NCBI RefSeq assembly: GCF_018873765.1
Contig: NC_057921.1
Span: forward strand, 13,700,604 to 13,764,603
Origin: Telopea speciosissima
Taxonomy: Eukaryota; Streptophyta; Magnoliopsida; Proteales; Proteaceae
Direction of reading: 5' to 3'
DNA: 64,000 nucleotides
Shown: in pieces, positions 36,301 through 47,055 of the stretch
Position numbering within the stretch: the stretch's first letter is position 1
Layout: the number at the start of each line of letters is the position of its first letter
Position numbers and translations under genes: made by a program
Notes under the pieces: model-generated
The model's input: the letters and a program-made list of their open reading frames with translations, nothing else
Database searches by the model: none
What the model was told of the DNA's origin: nothing

Positions 36301-36510
36301 GGCATGGCCAAGTTCAGCGGAGGACTTTGAATGCTCCGGTATGGAGGAGTGATACGATTTAGATTGAAGGAACTAAAAGAGCCAGGGCACACCTGAAATG
36401 ATCTTAGGAGATGTGGTGAGGAAAGACAGGCATAGCTTAGGCCTTGTAGCAAGGATCCATGTAGCCAAACCAATTGAGTTGGGATAAGGCTTTGTTTTTT
36501 ACCAACTAAA
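33370..36510 (+). mobile_element. Plant RTE-type LINE remnant, interrupted by an LTR element
   Basis: Two parts, 33370-34346 and 36053-36510. The first keeps the region before RT (KWDFEGDTNTMWDAMTTCIT, KTWWWDYEVQVVIKTKKTSF), FARNEAKNMVDKSKGDEI, then RT pieces MPDEWRNIVVPIYKNKGDIQ and NYRGIKLMSHTM. At about 34215 the middle of RT is deleted and the sequence jumps to RYIGSIINKEGDIEDDVSQG. The second part gives LAMMYGAKCWIIKKH and VVRKDRHSLGLV, then the 3' end GTTGGGATAAGGCTTTG typical of plant RTE elements. Many stops. 5' truncated. The order fits plant RTE (BovB-related) LINEs rather than L1. Confidence 0.85.
34347..36047 (+). mobile_element. TRIM/LARD-like non-autonomous LTR element
   Basis: 1701 bp element in the RTE remnant with target duplication GAGTA (34342-34346, 36048-36052). 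LTRs 34347-35090 and 35596-36047 start TAATGCAGGAGCATAATC and end GCATCA; the right one lacks about 290 bp present in the left. A primer-binding site TGGTGTCAAAGCC lies at 35094-35106 and a purine tract AAAATGGGGGGAA at 35583-35595. The 505 bp interior has no gag or pol. A TATA-like AAATATATAAAAGG is near 34884. It begins TA rather than TG, unusual, but both the target duplication and the LTR alignment support that border. Confidence 0.88.
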
Positions 36511-36625
36511 GTTTCCATTATGTTTAGAAATGCTTAATTATGGTATTGCTGAAGCTTCAGGCTCAAATACGGCCACTTGACCACTGAAATGGTCAGTCAA
36601 AACATGCAAAGTTTTGGTCAAATTT

Positions 36626-36893
36626 CAGTTGACACCTGAAATATTTCGGTTTCAACAATGGCAAATGAAATGGCCAGCCGAGTCTCAAACCTTGCTCCAA
36701 AATCAAGTACAAAACATGTCTTAACTTTGAAGAATAAGTTTAGTTTGGTTCAAACATGCCAGTTGAAACCTGAAATATTATGGTTTCAACCATGGCAAAC
36801 GAAATGGGCAGCAAAAGTCTCAAACTTTGATCCAAAATCAAGTACAAAACATGACTTAACTTCGAGAAATTAGTTTACTTTGGTTCAAACATG
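36626..36893. repeat. 134 bp tandem duplication
   Basis: Copies start CAGTTGACACCTGAAATATT (36626) and CAGTTGAAACCTGAAATATT (36760). Both contain CCAAAATCAAGTACAAAACA. Probable leader intron of the RCD1-like gene. 36900-37780 holds nothing recognised. Confidence 0.88.
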
Positions 36894-37789
36894 CCATACA
36901 ATATTTCAATGGTGCTGATCACTGGAGTACATACAATACCAGATTGAGGGAATGCTGCCAGGATCCCTATTTCCGTGTCTAGTAAAAGAACAACTGCATG
37001 AAGAGAACCATTCTTGTATATGACACACACCACCAAAATTGGCTTGGGCTCAGTTTCAGGTACAAATTAATGTCCAGAGAGTTGAATCAAATGATAGATA
37101 CACAGTATAAGCCTAAGTCACATTTCCATAAGCATCCTCTTAGTGCTGCCAAGGAAACAGGATGGTACTATAGGGAGTATAAGACGCCAAAACACTCCAA
37201 ATAACAGAAACTTTAGTCAGGGTTTGAGAGACTGGAATCACCATCCAATTTGACCTGCATCGGGCATAAATCTGCAGGAATTGGCCAAAAGCCCTAAAAA
37301 CCCTGAACAACAGATTCCTCAAAACCTGACTATGGTAGTTATGAATCTCAACAAAAAAATAACACCAATAATTAAATCATGTCCAGTTGACAAAGCAATC
37401 ATCAGAAAGAAGCACAAATAAACAAGTCAGCGACCCATTGCAAAGGCATGCCAAGCTAGAGTTTTGCAAGTATGAGAATATACCCAACAGTGCCATCAGT
37501 GGAGCTTTTGTACAAGTTCCTCTTCATCCCTGGCCTCAAAAAAACATAAGCCATAAAAGGAGAAAACAATATAAAAAGGGGGTGGGGAACAATTTTATTA
37601 GAAAACGAAAAACAATAGGGTAAAACAAATCACATAACCAGGCAATTAATCTCAAACCGAAAAACAAGGGTTTTGCTTTTTGGTATAAAATTTATGAACA
37701 TGAACCGAAAACAAATTGGGTCCCATAAAATCAAGATTAAATCTTATTTGGACAGATCTAATGAAGAGGACAGAATAAACAAGAAATAC

Positions 37790-38300
37790 CTTCTAACTTG
37801 AACAGGCAAACGGTTCAAACGCAGATCTGGCTAAAAAAGCCAGTCATGAACAAAGAGACAGCACTCAAAATCAAATAGCGTTAGATCAATCAAAATTTAC
37901 CTGAAATACGAAAGAGAAGATATCAAGTTCGACTAAACGATGAAATCCAAACTCAAAATGAACCAAATAAATTCATTTAAAGAAAAAAAGAGACATAAGC
38001 TCCAATAAATCTTACCTGTAAAAGTTGGAAAGTGAAATTCCAGGCGAGAGAGAGAGAGAGATAAACAAGAAGCAGTTCAAGAAAGTGAACGATTTCAAGA
38101 GCGAATTGATTTTAGACCGACTAGGAAGAACGGACTTAAGCCCTTGTCGTACCAGATCGCTTTGAAAGGCGGTTGCACTTGGTTCGATTTGAGTCAAATG
38201 ATATACAAGATGAGTTTCTACCAAGATGGAAGCTTACCAACTACTAGATTTTCCTAGTCACCGAGAAAAAGCCCTAATCGCTTCTAGACTCCCGGAACCC
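37790..38300 (-). promoter_or_regulatory. Probable 5' UTR exon(s) and promoter of the RCD1-like gene
   Basis: Minus strand: a purine/pyrimidine-rich leader with donor sites TTTTACAG|GTAAGATT (exon edge 38016) and AGTTAGAAG|GTATTT (edge 37790), the latter preceded by a TTTCAG acceptor near 37901. A TATA-like AAATATAATTT lies near 38310. RCD1-type genes have a 5' UTR intron and the coding exon at 31546 has an acceptor right before its ATG, so a 6 kb leader intron (about 31556-37790) is inferred. No transcript data support it. Confidence 0.4.
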
Positions 38301-38769
38301 AAATTATATTTTGTCTCCTATGTTTGGAATCTAAATTTTTCCTTTTAAACGAGCCTTTCGCCGACCGATTTGGCAGCGGAGGCAAGCGCTGCTAGTGAGA
38401 CATGGTTCTGGTTTGTTTGTTCGTCGAAATCTTCTGTCTAAGGGATAACGAAGAACAGTGGAAGCGATTGACGCCGTTCAAAGAAGAGTTTTAACGTCCG
38501 TAAGTCGGCCGTATATGAACACACTGGTCTTTCTTGCGGGGAAAGAAATATCCAACGGCGGCCCTTACATTTTTATTCAAACTTGGTGGATCTAACGATC
38601 AGGATCTCTTCAAGCCGCAATTATTAAACGTTTTATAAGTGTGGAGTCTAAGGCCTTTATTATAATCTAGGGCTTCTAATGACTTTGCCGTTAACTTTTC
38701 TGTTTAGAGACAGGTGGCGTGGATTAATTGGTTACGAAAATATTGTACCGTGACGACATAATGATAAGT

Positions 38770-40772
38770 GGATTCACATCCTCTACTTCCATCGATGAAC
38801 TTCCATCCTACTTCCACGCATTCTGGGAGTGACACTTGTACTGACAACCATCCAAAGGTTGTTAGTCCAAAATTTTAAATTAAAGTAGAATGGGTTTTGA
38901 ACCATATTAAACCCAAAAACAACCCCAACCGATCCAAACGATCCAAAACCAAACCCAACCCATTACACGCAAGTGATAAGGTTTCAAAACGATTTGAATC
39001 CCAAATCTCCCAAAATCTTGACCTTCTTCTTCCCTCGCTCTCTTCTTCCCCAAACCTGCCTGAACCACATCGGAAATGGGCGACATTGCAGCGTCCATCT
39101 GAGCCACAGCAACCATCTTGGAGAAAAAGTGAAACCCTACAAAACCCTACTCTGCAACCAGCGTTACCAAGAAGGAAGCAATCGATTTCTGCAACAAAGT
39201 GGAAACCTCCGTAGATCTGAGCCCACTGAAAATGGGTGACATTGCAGCGTCGATCTGAGCCGCGGCAACCAGCGTGGAGAAAAAAAAAATCCAAACCCAA
39301 ACCCAACCCATTTCACTTTCCCCTACCTTCTTCATCCCTCGCTCTCTTCTTCCACCAATCTGCCGAAACCACACCATTGAAACCCTATCTCTAAACTCCA
39401 TCAAGTTTTGCTCTCTCTCTCTCTCTCACTCGCTCTCAACCCTGTGTGTGGTTTGACACCATTCAGTTGGGTTTCTAAACCCCAAAGCAGCAGAGCATAA
39501 AGCAAAAAAATAGAGCTTTCGTTCTCCTTTCTGTTGCTTCTTCCTTTTTCGTCTGCACTAGATCTGTCAAGAAGCTCTGCAGCTCCTTCGAAGCCACCAG
39601 TTAGATAATTCGGAATCAAATTCCATCGGCGAAGGGAAGGTGAAGAAATTGTACAATTCGTTTGAATCGTCGGCAGATCCCAGGGAGAATAATAATTCAT
39701 CGATGAAGCCCCTCTGGAAACACATGTCGGAGGAATTGCTTTTAGCTGATATGGATCCCAACGTGGTTTCTAGTTTCAGACGGGCTATGTCGTCTAGGCA
39801 ACTGGGTATGAATCAATCGAAGATATTGAGGCCGCTTGTGGGTTCGAGCTCTAGGGTTTCACCTTTATCCGATTATCGTAATCGATTACCCGGAACAGAG
39901 GATAAGATTGTTGTGTATTTCACCAGTTTACGGGGAATTCGAAGGACTTACGAGGATTGTTGTGCTGTTCGTAATAATTTAGTGGATTGGATGAGAGAGA
40001 TATTTCTATGGACTCAGCTTATAGGGGAGAGCTGTAGAATGTGCTGGGGTGGTGATTAGAAATTTTTCTTGGGTTCTCTTTTTCTATGTAAATTGCTTTC
40101 CAACAGGGCATTCTTATTCATCATCTACCTGAACATAATAAAGAAATAAATTGAATTTTTTGATCGGCTATGTTACCATTATTGTGTAGATCTATATGTG
40201 AAGTTTAAATTTCCAGTTCTGGAAGATAGAAATTGAAGTTCATTTTTCTGATAATGCAATGTCACCTATTTCCGGTGGGTTCAGATCGACGGAGGTTTCC
40301 ACTTTATTGCAGAAACCGCTTGCTTCCTTCTTGGCAACGATAGTTGCAGAGCAGTGGTTTTGTAGGCAGAAGGATGGATTGCGAAGTAGGGTTTCACTTT
40401 TTCCCCTTGATGGTTGTCGCGGCTTAGATGAACGCTGCAATGTCACCCATTTCCTGTGTGGTTCAAGTAGATTTGTGGAAGAAGAAGAAGAGAGCGAGAG
40501 AAGAGCAAGGTCGAGACTTTGGGAAATTTGGGATTCAAATCGTTTTGAAACCCTTGTGTGTAATGGCCTAATGGGTTGAATTTGATTTTGGGTCGTTTGG
40601 GTCGGTCGGGATTATTTTTGGGTTTAATGTAGTTCAAAACCCATTCCATTTTAATTTGAAATTTTGAACTTACAACCGTTGGATGGTTGTCAGTATAGGT
40701 GTCGCTCCCTAAATGTGTGGAAATAGGACGGAAGTTCCATCCATGGAAGTAGAGGATGTGAATCCAATGATT
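38770..40772. mobile_element. Pack-MULE with long terminal inverted repeats
   Basis: The left arm GGATTCACATCCTCTACTTC (38770) is inverted at the right (GAAGTAGAGGATGTGAATCC ending 40765). Similarity continues inward for several hundred bp: TGACAACCATCCAAAGG against its complement near 40680, GGGTTTTGAAC / GTTCAAAACCC, and the GCAGCGTCCATCTGAGCC region. A 9 bp direct repeat ATGATAAGT flanks it (38761-38769, 40773-40781), the size typical of Mutator-like elements. The right end carries 7 extra bases between arm and repeat. The left arm also holds an internal duplication (39061-39150 and 39226-39310). It has no transposase and carries a gene fragment. It lies about 450 bp upstream of the probable RCD1-like promoter. 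Confidence 0.85.
39640..40059 (+). pseudogene. Captured glutaredoxin-family gene fragment
   Basis: A 139-codon frame between the MULE arms. Residues 23-57 (KPLWKHMSEELLLADMDPNV, SSFRRAMSSRQLG) and 90-111 (IVVYFTSLRGIRRTYEDCCA) match the plant glutaredoxin-family proteins with a long N-terminal region (At3g57070/At5g39865 type), covering the segment up to the first glutaredoxin strand and helix with its CC. After residue 111 the frame changes: DERDISMDSAYRGEL continues in another frame at 39990-40034, followed by a stop. The hinge between them (normally the next strand) is altered and the C-terminal cysteine-rich half is absent. It is therefore not a working glutaredoxin. The parent gene is not in the window. 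A chimeric transcript from the MULE is possible. Confidence 0.8.
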
Positions 40773-40799
40773 ATGATAAGTACAAAGGATTTTTTAAAT

Positions 40800-41680
40800 T
40801 ACTAAACTACCCCTTACCATCTGATCTAATCAATAATTAAACGAATAGATACGGCTTTTTAGGCAGATTATAATAATACAGAGGTAGTAGACCAACGTTT
40901 TCCGATCACATTCAGTGATGGGACCCACTCCCATTCTTCGCTTGTGGGTCCCACAAAAAAGAAAGGTATAAGATGCCTTACAATTTGCCAATTTCACATT
41001 GATATTCGTGCGCGTTTGTTTACGTTTACCGATTCCTTCTTTAGCACAGCACAGTGAGGAGCCTTCTTGAAACGATAAAAGGATGGGGACAGGGTAGGGG
41101 AACGGCAAATTTCACTCTCACCTCTTCCTTCGTACGTGTCACTGGTCTTGTCACGTTGACAGTAATGGGTGGATACCCTTTTTTTTGTTGGGTGAAATGG
41201 ATGGATACCCTTGAGTCTTGTTCATGAATGATCGTTCATTGACTTTTTTTGGCATTTTTAAGGGAAACAGTTTTCTGTACGAAAGTGTGGTCTGCACTTT
41301 CACGTGTCTATCTCTTTTCACCTTAAAATAAGGGGGTAGAAGTGTCTTTTTACATGAAAAGAAGAGAAATAGACTCATGAGAGTACTGGCGCAAGCCACA
41401 CTTCCGGAAAGAAATCTTTGTCTCTAAAATATTATCAATATTATTCACCTCCGGTGTGGGTGGTGGAGTATTATCTAGATGTACATGGTGGAAATTTGAA
41501 ATCCATTCACGAATCACGATGGGGGATGGGGTTTGAGCTGTGGGAGTATTCTTTGTAATTAAAGAGTGTTAATGATTTAAGTGCACGATATCAGATCTGG
41601 ATAGGTTATCTTGAAACTCGATACGGATAACAGGATTGGATATGGATTTGTCAGGTATTCATCGATACACAAAGTATATT
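40800..41680. other. No gene recognised
   Basis: Low-copy-looking sequence between two transposons. No frame over 92 codons and no motif recognised. Confidence 0.4.
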
Positions 41681-41684
41681 TTTT

Positions 41685-43172
41685 GGGTTAAATACACATA
41701 CCCCTTAAAATGGACCCAATATTCCTCATGCATTCTTAAGGTTCTGACAATTCTAAACACTCCTTCAAAATTTCATATAAACCCCCTATTTTTTAATCTA
41801 AAACCATTTAAATCAACGCGATTAATTTCATGTGTTAAATGCTAACATGAAGAAGGTAATGTACAGTTATACCTTTCTTAGGGCATAATTATCAAAGTGC
41901 CCTCATCTTCCCCAAATCATTTCCCCAAAATCCATCAATAGAGACTTACCAACGGTCACTGCAATTGAATAAGAACGGAGAAGAACAAGAGGGTAGGTGC
42001 TAGGATTTTTCACCAGGCAAAGAATCAATCAATGAAACCTATCAGGAACCTGAAAGCACATAGAATCCAAGGTGATCTTTGCCGGTTGCATCAGATTCGT
42101 CTTCGACTCAAAATCCAGATTCAAGTTCACCAGAATTCCTATGGCTTCTAACCCAATGGCATGGAAAGTGAAAAGGACCAAGTAGAGAGGAGATCAGGTT
42201 GACACCACCTTTATCCACCACCACCGCCACCGCCACCCACCATCTTCCCCAAATTATTTTCTGCGGATCTGTTTCAGATGTCTTTTTCTTGTACACTTCT
42301 GTACATTGATTGGCATCGGGAACCATCTCATAGGAACACATCGGTCCGTTTCCTTTCGTTCCCTGATTTATTTCTTTTCAAGAAGCTAGTTTTTGAATTG
42401 TATTCAATCGGATTCAAATATGAAAAGTTCTGCCCGGTTACCTAAACATTATGTAAAGCATATCTGTTGTTCCCTATAATCTAAACCTCCACTTCATGTA
42501 ATAGATATCCCCAATCTCTTAGTTGTGTCATTGATTGGTACCTTTTATTTGGGTCTTCTAAAATCCCAACTCCCAATCTCCATCAGATCTAAATTCTACT
42601 CTGTGAGAGCGAATCCAAAACTACCAAGTTAAATCCCCGCACTTATTAAGGCCCACAGGCTCAAATAACATTAGGTTTGTATTGCACCAACCTTACCAAG
42701 GTGAACCATTTGAGAATGTTGGATCTCTCATAAGTCTGACCAGTGCAAAGGGTCACAGGGTCCTACATAGGCTCAAGAGAGAAAGGGCAAATGAAGACCG
42801 AGGGGAATGATTGGTGGTGGTAGCTGCGGCAATGGTGGGTGGTGGTGGTGGATGCGGCAATGGTGGGTGGTGATGGTGGTGGTATTGGGTATCTATAATT
42901 GTAAAAGAAGAAGATGAGTTTGGGAAGATGAGGGTTGGGCAAAAATGTCTTTTCAAATTACAAGAGTGGTTAAAAGAAACGGTAGTTTGGCCAATAAAAA
43001 AAATATTTTTAGTATTTAACGCTTGAAATTAACGATGTGGACTTAAATGGCTTTAGGTTAAAAAGTAGGGGGTGTACGTGGAATCTTGAAGGGGTGCGTG
43101 TGGAATTGTCAGAACATTAGGGGTGCATGAGGAATATTGGGTCCATTTTAGGGGTGTATGCGTACTTAACCC
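41685..43172. mobile_element. Non-autonomous DNA element with about 165 bp inverted repeats
   Basis: The left arm (41685-41840) and the inverse of the right arm (43010-43172) share GGGTTAA(A/G)TACACATAC, AAAATGGACCCAATATTCCT and GTTCTGACAATTC. The ends are GGGTTAA / TTAACCC. A poly-T run follows on the right and the target duplication was not resolved. The interior (about 1.15 kb) has no transposase. It includes CCACCACCGCCACC-type repeats at 42215-42245 and GGTGGTGG repeats at 42810-42890. The arm length suits Mutator-like elements. Confidence 0.75.
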
Positions 43173-43418
43173 TTTTTTTTTTTTTGGTATCGATCGACTA
43201 AGGTTTTAGTTAGAATTATAAGAAATTTCAAAAAATCTCATAAATAATAAATTAAATATTTGGAAGAGAAAAAAAAACTATAAAATTAATCAAAGAATAT
43301 ACCGAGATTTGAGGTTCAAAACCACAAAACTAGAAGAAAAAAACATTGAGAATTTCTCTGTTTTTAAAGAACTTAAGTGATAGGTTGGTATAGGGGATCG
43401 CTGAAACAACCGATCTAC

Positions 43419-44526
43419 AAAAACTCGAGTGGGCTTCAGTATGTTGCCCTAATTGCTACGAGCTCTGCAACCTCCCCCGCCGTAGCCGCCCCTATTGTGT
43501 TATCTCTCCGCCCCTGTGGTGTGTAAGCTCTCCGCCCTAGTGGCGTATCTCTTCCTTGTGAGGTTTAGTCTCAGTCCGCCGCCATGATTCTGGGTGTTGT
43601 CGACACCGCCGCTGAAGCCAACAATGACGACGACGATCCTCCACATCGCCCTCACCACCACCTCTCTCACCCCCACCCCCCCTTACCGCCACCTCCATCG
43701 CCCTCACCGACGCCCCCTGCCCACTACCCCCATCCTCCATGCCATCGCCCTCACTGTTCCCATCCTCCACGCCATCGCCCTCACCGCCATCTCCCTCACT
43801 CTCACCGATGCCTCCACCCTCCACGCCATCACCCTCACTGTTCCCATCCTCCACACCATCGTCCTCACTGTTCCCATCCTCCACGCCACCGCCCTCACTG
43901 CTCCCATCCCCCTTGCCATCGCCCTCACCACCATCTCCCATACTCTTAACGATGCCTCCGTCTTCTCTGCTTTTCCTTTTCTTTTTTTGCTTGTGGTTGT
44001 GCAGTTTTTGCAGGTTCCACATTTGTGATGCCTTGGATTTGGCCAGAATCGAAGTCCTTCCCCCTTTCGATTGGGCAGTCACCGTTGCCGGCGATGGTGG
44101 AGCTACTTGAAATGTGAGCCCTGGAATCGATGCAACGACCATCAAGAACTTCATTGGACCACGTGCATATTGTGACTTTCCCTGTATCCCAAGGGCTTGT
44201 CTGGCATGCGGCATTAAAAATGATGTCTTCTTTTTGTTTATTGCTGATGTATTCCTTTTTTATGGCACGTTCGTGCATGCGCTTCATTATGTATGTTGTG
44301 TCTACAACGAGTTTCTTTAGGATGTGGTTGTTACCCATTCCCTCCCCCGATCGGTCCCGCCTATGACATGTATGTCAGGACATGTCTCTCACTGGTTTCT
44401 GAACCTTGTCGGTTTTGAAACCTTGTGTATCACATGTCAGCTATCTGCATTATGTTTCTTGTTTTCTTTCTTTTGGCATTCGGCGTGCATGAATGAATAG
44501 CCCTGCTTTCTACAAAAAAAAAAAAA
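43419..44526 (+). mobile_element. GC-rich poly(A) retroposon with target duplication
   Basis: A 1.1 kb insert, GC-rich against its surroundings, ending in 13 A (44514-44526). The flanking repeat AAACAACCGATCTA occurs at about 43404-43417 and, overlapping the poly(A), at about 44525-44538. That is the pattern of LINE-driven insertion. The 5' half (43430-43700) is GC-rich like a LINE leader, the centre is a 30 bp minisatellite, and the 3' part (44100-44500) looks like an untranslated end. No RT motif was found, so it is an internally deleted LINE, a SINE-like composite or a processed transcript. Confidence 0.7.
43725..43935 (+). repeat. 30 bp minisatellite
   Basis: Six to seven imperfect copies of a 30 bp unit containing CCATCCTCCACGCCATCGCC and CTCACTGTTC. 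It yields His/Pro-rich frames on one strand and Gly/Glu/Asp-rich frames on the other, up to 225 codons long. Confidence 0.88.
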
Positions 44527-44603
44527 CAACCGATCTATCGATTTGGATCTGATACCTAGAATGAGTTGGTGTATCGATCAGGGAGCGGTCAGTATGGCCG
44601 AGA

Positions 44604-44823
44604 AAAAATCTTGTGCAATGCTTTAATCTTGCGGTGACTTGCCATTCAGGTCTGAGAGCTTGACACGTGGAAGATGCGACATCCAACTATGCCAAGCTCG
44701 AAGAGAAAGAAAAAAAAATTGGGTCAATCGTGCTCGAACAATTGGATGAAGCATCTTCCACATGTCGAGCTCTTAGGCCCGAACTACAAGGCACCGCAAT
44801 ATGAAGGAATTGCAGAGGATTTT
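44604..44823. repeat. 220 bp foldback with about 74 nt arms
   Basis: The left arm (44604-44677) includes TGCAATGCTTTAATCTTGCG and AGAGCTTGACACGTGGAAGA. The right arm (44751-44823) is its complement at about 80%. Pairing continues into the centre (CATCCAA / TTGGATG), leaving a short loop with an A-rich run. Confidence 0.8.
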
Positions 44824-47055
44824 AATCCCTATAGCCAATTTAAGACCAATACTTCAAACCATTGGTGTATTTCGATAATAGAATCGATGATGAGTTAAGT
44901 CTTTTTCTTGAGTCCTCTTGGGTGTCACTATGCCTAGTGAAGCATTTACTTCATTATAACATTTTTACTCTAACAAATACTTTTGTAGGATTGAAGTAGA
45001 AGGATAATTCTTATAAATTCACTTTAAATGAATAATTGCATCCTCTCTCTCTCTTGCCCCAATACCTTCCCCTCTGTCGTGAGCCTTGTCACCCCCTCTC
45101 TATCTCCACCCTCTTTCGTCAGTCGTATAGGGCTCAATCCCCCAATCTCTTGTCACCTCTGAATTATCAAATCTCAACCATTATCGTATAGGGCTAGCAG
45201 TTACAAAAGTGAATGATGGCCATTAACCTCAAAACATCCAACAAAAATGACATATTATGATCATGTTTTTACCCCCAAAACAACCATCTATTAATACCTT
45301 TGCCCAATATCCTCAACGGGAGAAACAAAAATATAGGCCCCATAACGAGCTTGGTGGAAAATGATTTCTCAGGCACCACGATGATGCAAACTTTCTTACA
45401 CATGGGAACGACTTTAAATCTTCGACCCTCAAGCATGGTAATTTCAAGGCAAGGTTTGAAATTTCAAAAATCTCCAAAGAGTAGTTAGTTAAAGCAAATT
45501 TTTATCAGAGTCTCAAACAAAATAGAATTGTGATTATGGAATAAGTGTTGAGCATAGCGTGCATTGTATTGTTGCTGTCATTGTTGTCAACACAATCAGC
45601 TAGGAAGATCATTTAAGCAATGAGCTTGCTGGTCAACACCCTCACTCAGTTGAGCTGAGATGTAAGCATATGGATGGCTTGTCTAAAGATGAGCAGAGTT
45701 AGCACCACTGGAAGCCTATGAAAGTATTGATTGTCATCAATTATAGTTTGAGACTACAATGAGCAACTAGCTTGTGGGTTGATATGGCCGACATGATTGG
45801 ATAGTAAGCAGTGTAGATAGCTTTGATTGTTGTACAGTTGCATGGTGAGTAGTCTTCAGAGATGGTATGGTAGTTGAGGAGTTTGGAGATGGGATTGTAA
45901 TGTATAAGGGTAGTCAGCATGTGGTAGTGTCAGGAAATTGTCAGTGTCATTAAGATGGATGATTTAGATGCAATAATTGGCAATTAGCAGTAGGGCTGGT
46001 ACAATGGCATCATCATGAGTTGACTTTCGACATATGTGTTCAACATGATGAGAAGGAAGGTGCATAAGGAGATGGAAATTCAGCTGTATCGATTGTGTGG
46101 TCTATTGGATGTAGAAGACTAAGCTTCTGCAATTTGGTGATGGTACAACAAATTACGTAGAATAGACACCAGAAGCTTTGGGTTCAATGTCGATGTAATA
46201 TCTTTCAATGTCGAGTGAAGCACATGAAGTATCGACTGATATATTAGATATGATCGATGCTTGTCACATTCTATTAGACACTTTCATGGGAATGATTAAC
46301 GCCGATGACACCACTGTCGATGTCGAATGAGATCAGGAAAATGGTGATGTCACAACATCTTCACGCGTGTTTTGAGATTTTCTTTAGTTGGATCTGTGGA
46401 AGCTTAATGCATGAGGAAGCAAGATCTCTAAGTCAGCTTTCCAACTATTCAAGTTTATATCTATCCAACATCGGAGTTGGAAGTTTTGGAAATAAAATCC
46501 AATATGGTATGTCTGCTTTAAGAGGGCAGTGCTCTGTACATCAGTCGAATTTAAGGTAATTTTTCAGCCCATACCCCAAATATGGATTGAAGCTCAAGAC
46601 ATGGATGTTTCATTGCTTCAAGTCTTCTTATCCAATACTGCTAGAATTTGGTCCATCGGAGTTCGGACAAAGAAGATATGGCCATTTAGGCAAGGGTGGC
46701 TCTGCTAGTTTCGATGTTAAGCAGGATAATATCAACGTCTAGTAGAACAGTTTCAATGTTGAGTGGAACCTTTTTTGTGTCTAAAAGAACCATTTTACTA
46801 CCTAAATCTATTTGAGGTTCGTAGCCATATTAAAGGCTCTACTAGACACCAAGGTAGTGTTGATAGGCACCCTGACAATGTCGACATGGGCCATTGTAGT
46901 GTCTCAAACTTTCAACACTTGACATTTTGGGTTTAAGTCATTGTTGGCTATAAAAGTTCCAGAAATGCCATTTTTTTAGTACGCAAAAAAGAGAGAAATC
47001 TCAAAGAAAGAAAATGAGAGAAGAGGAGAGCTCCAAGGAGAAGAATCCCAGAAGT
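44824..47055 (+). other. Probable old LTR or promoter-bearing repeat
   Basis: No protein. 46140-46880 repeats TCAATGTCGA / TCAATGTTGAGTGGAACC-like units. A TATAAAAG lies at 46949-46956, followed by an A/G-rich leader (46982-47050). The leader is cut by the next LTR fragment at 47056. The rest of 44830-46100 shows nothing recognisable. Confidence 0.35.

Noticed and set aside
38875..39404. 143-codon and shorter frames in the MULE left arm
   Set aside because: They lie in the inverted arm and its internal duplication; no recognisable protein, and the right arm does not keep the frame.
42753..42956. 67-codon minus frame rich in His and Pro
   Set aside because: Translation of GGTGGT-type simple repeats.
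43537..44214. Minus-strand 225-codon frame rich in Gly, Glu and Asp, plus His/Pro-rich plus-strand frames
   Set aside because: They are translations of the 30 bp minisatellite inside the retroposon; all frames stay open because the repeat is GC-rich and a multiple of three.
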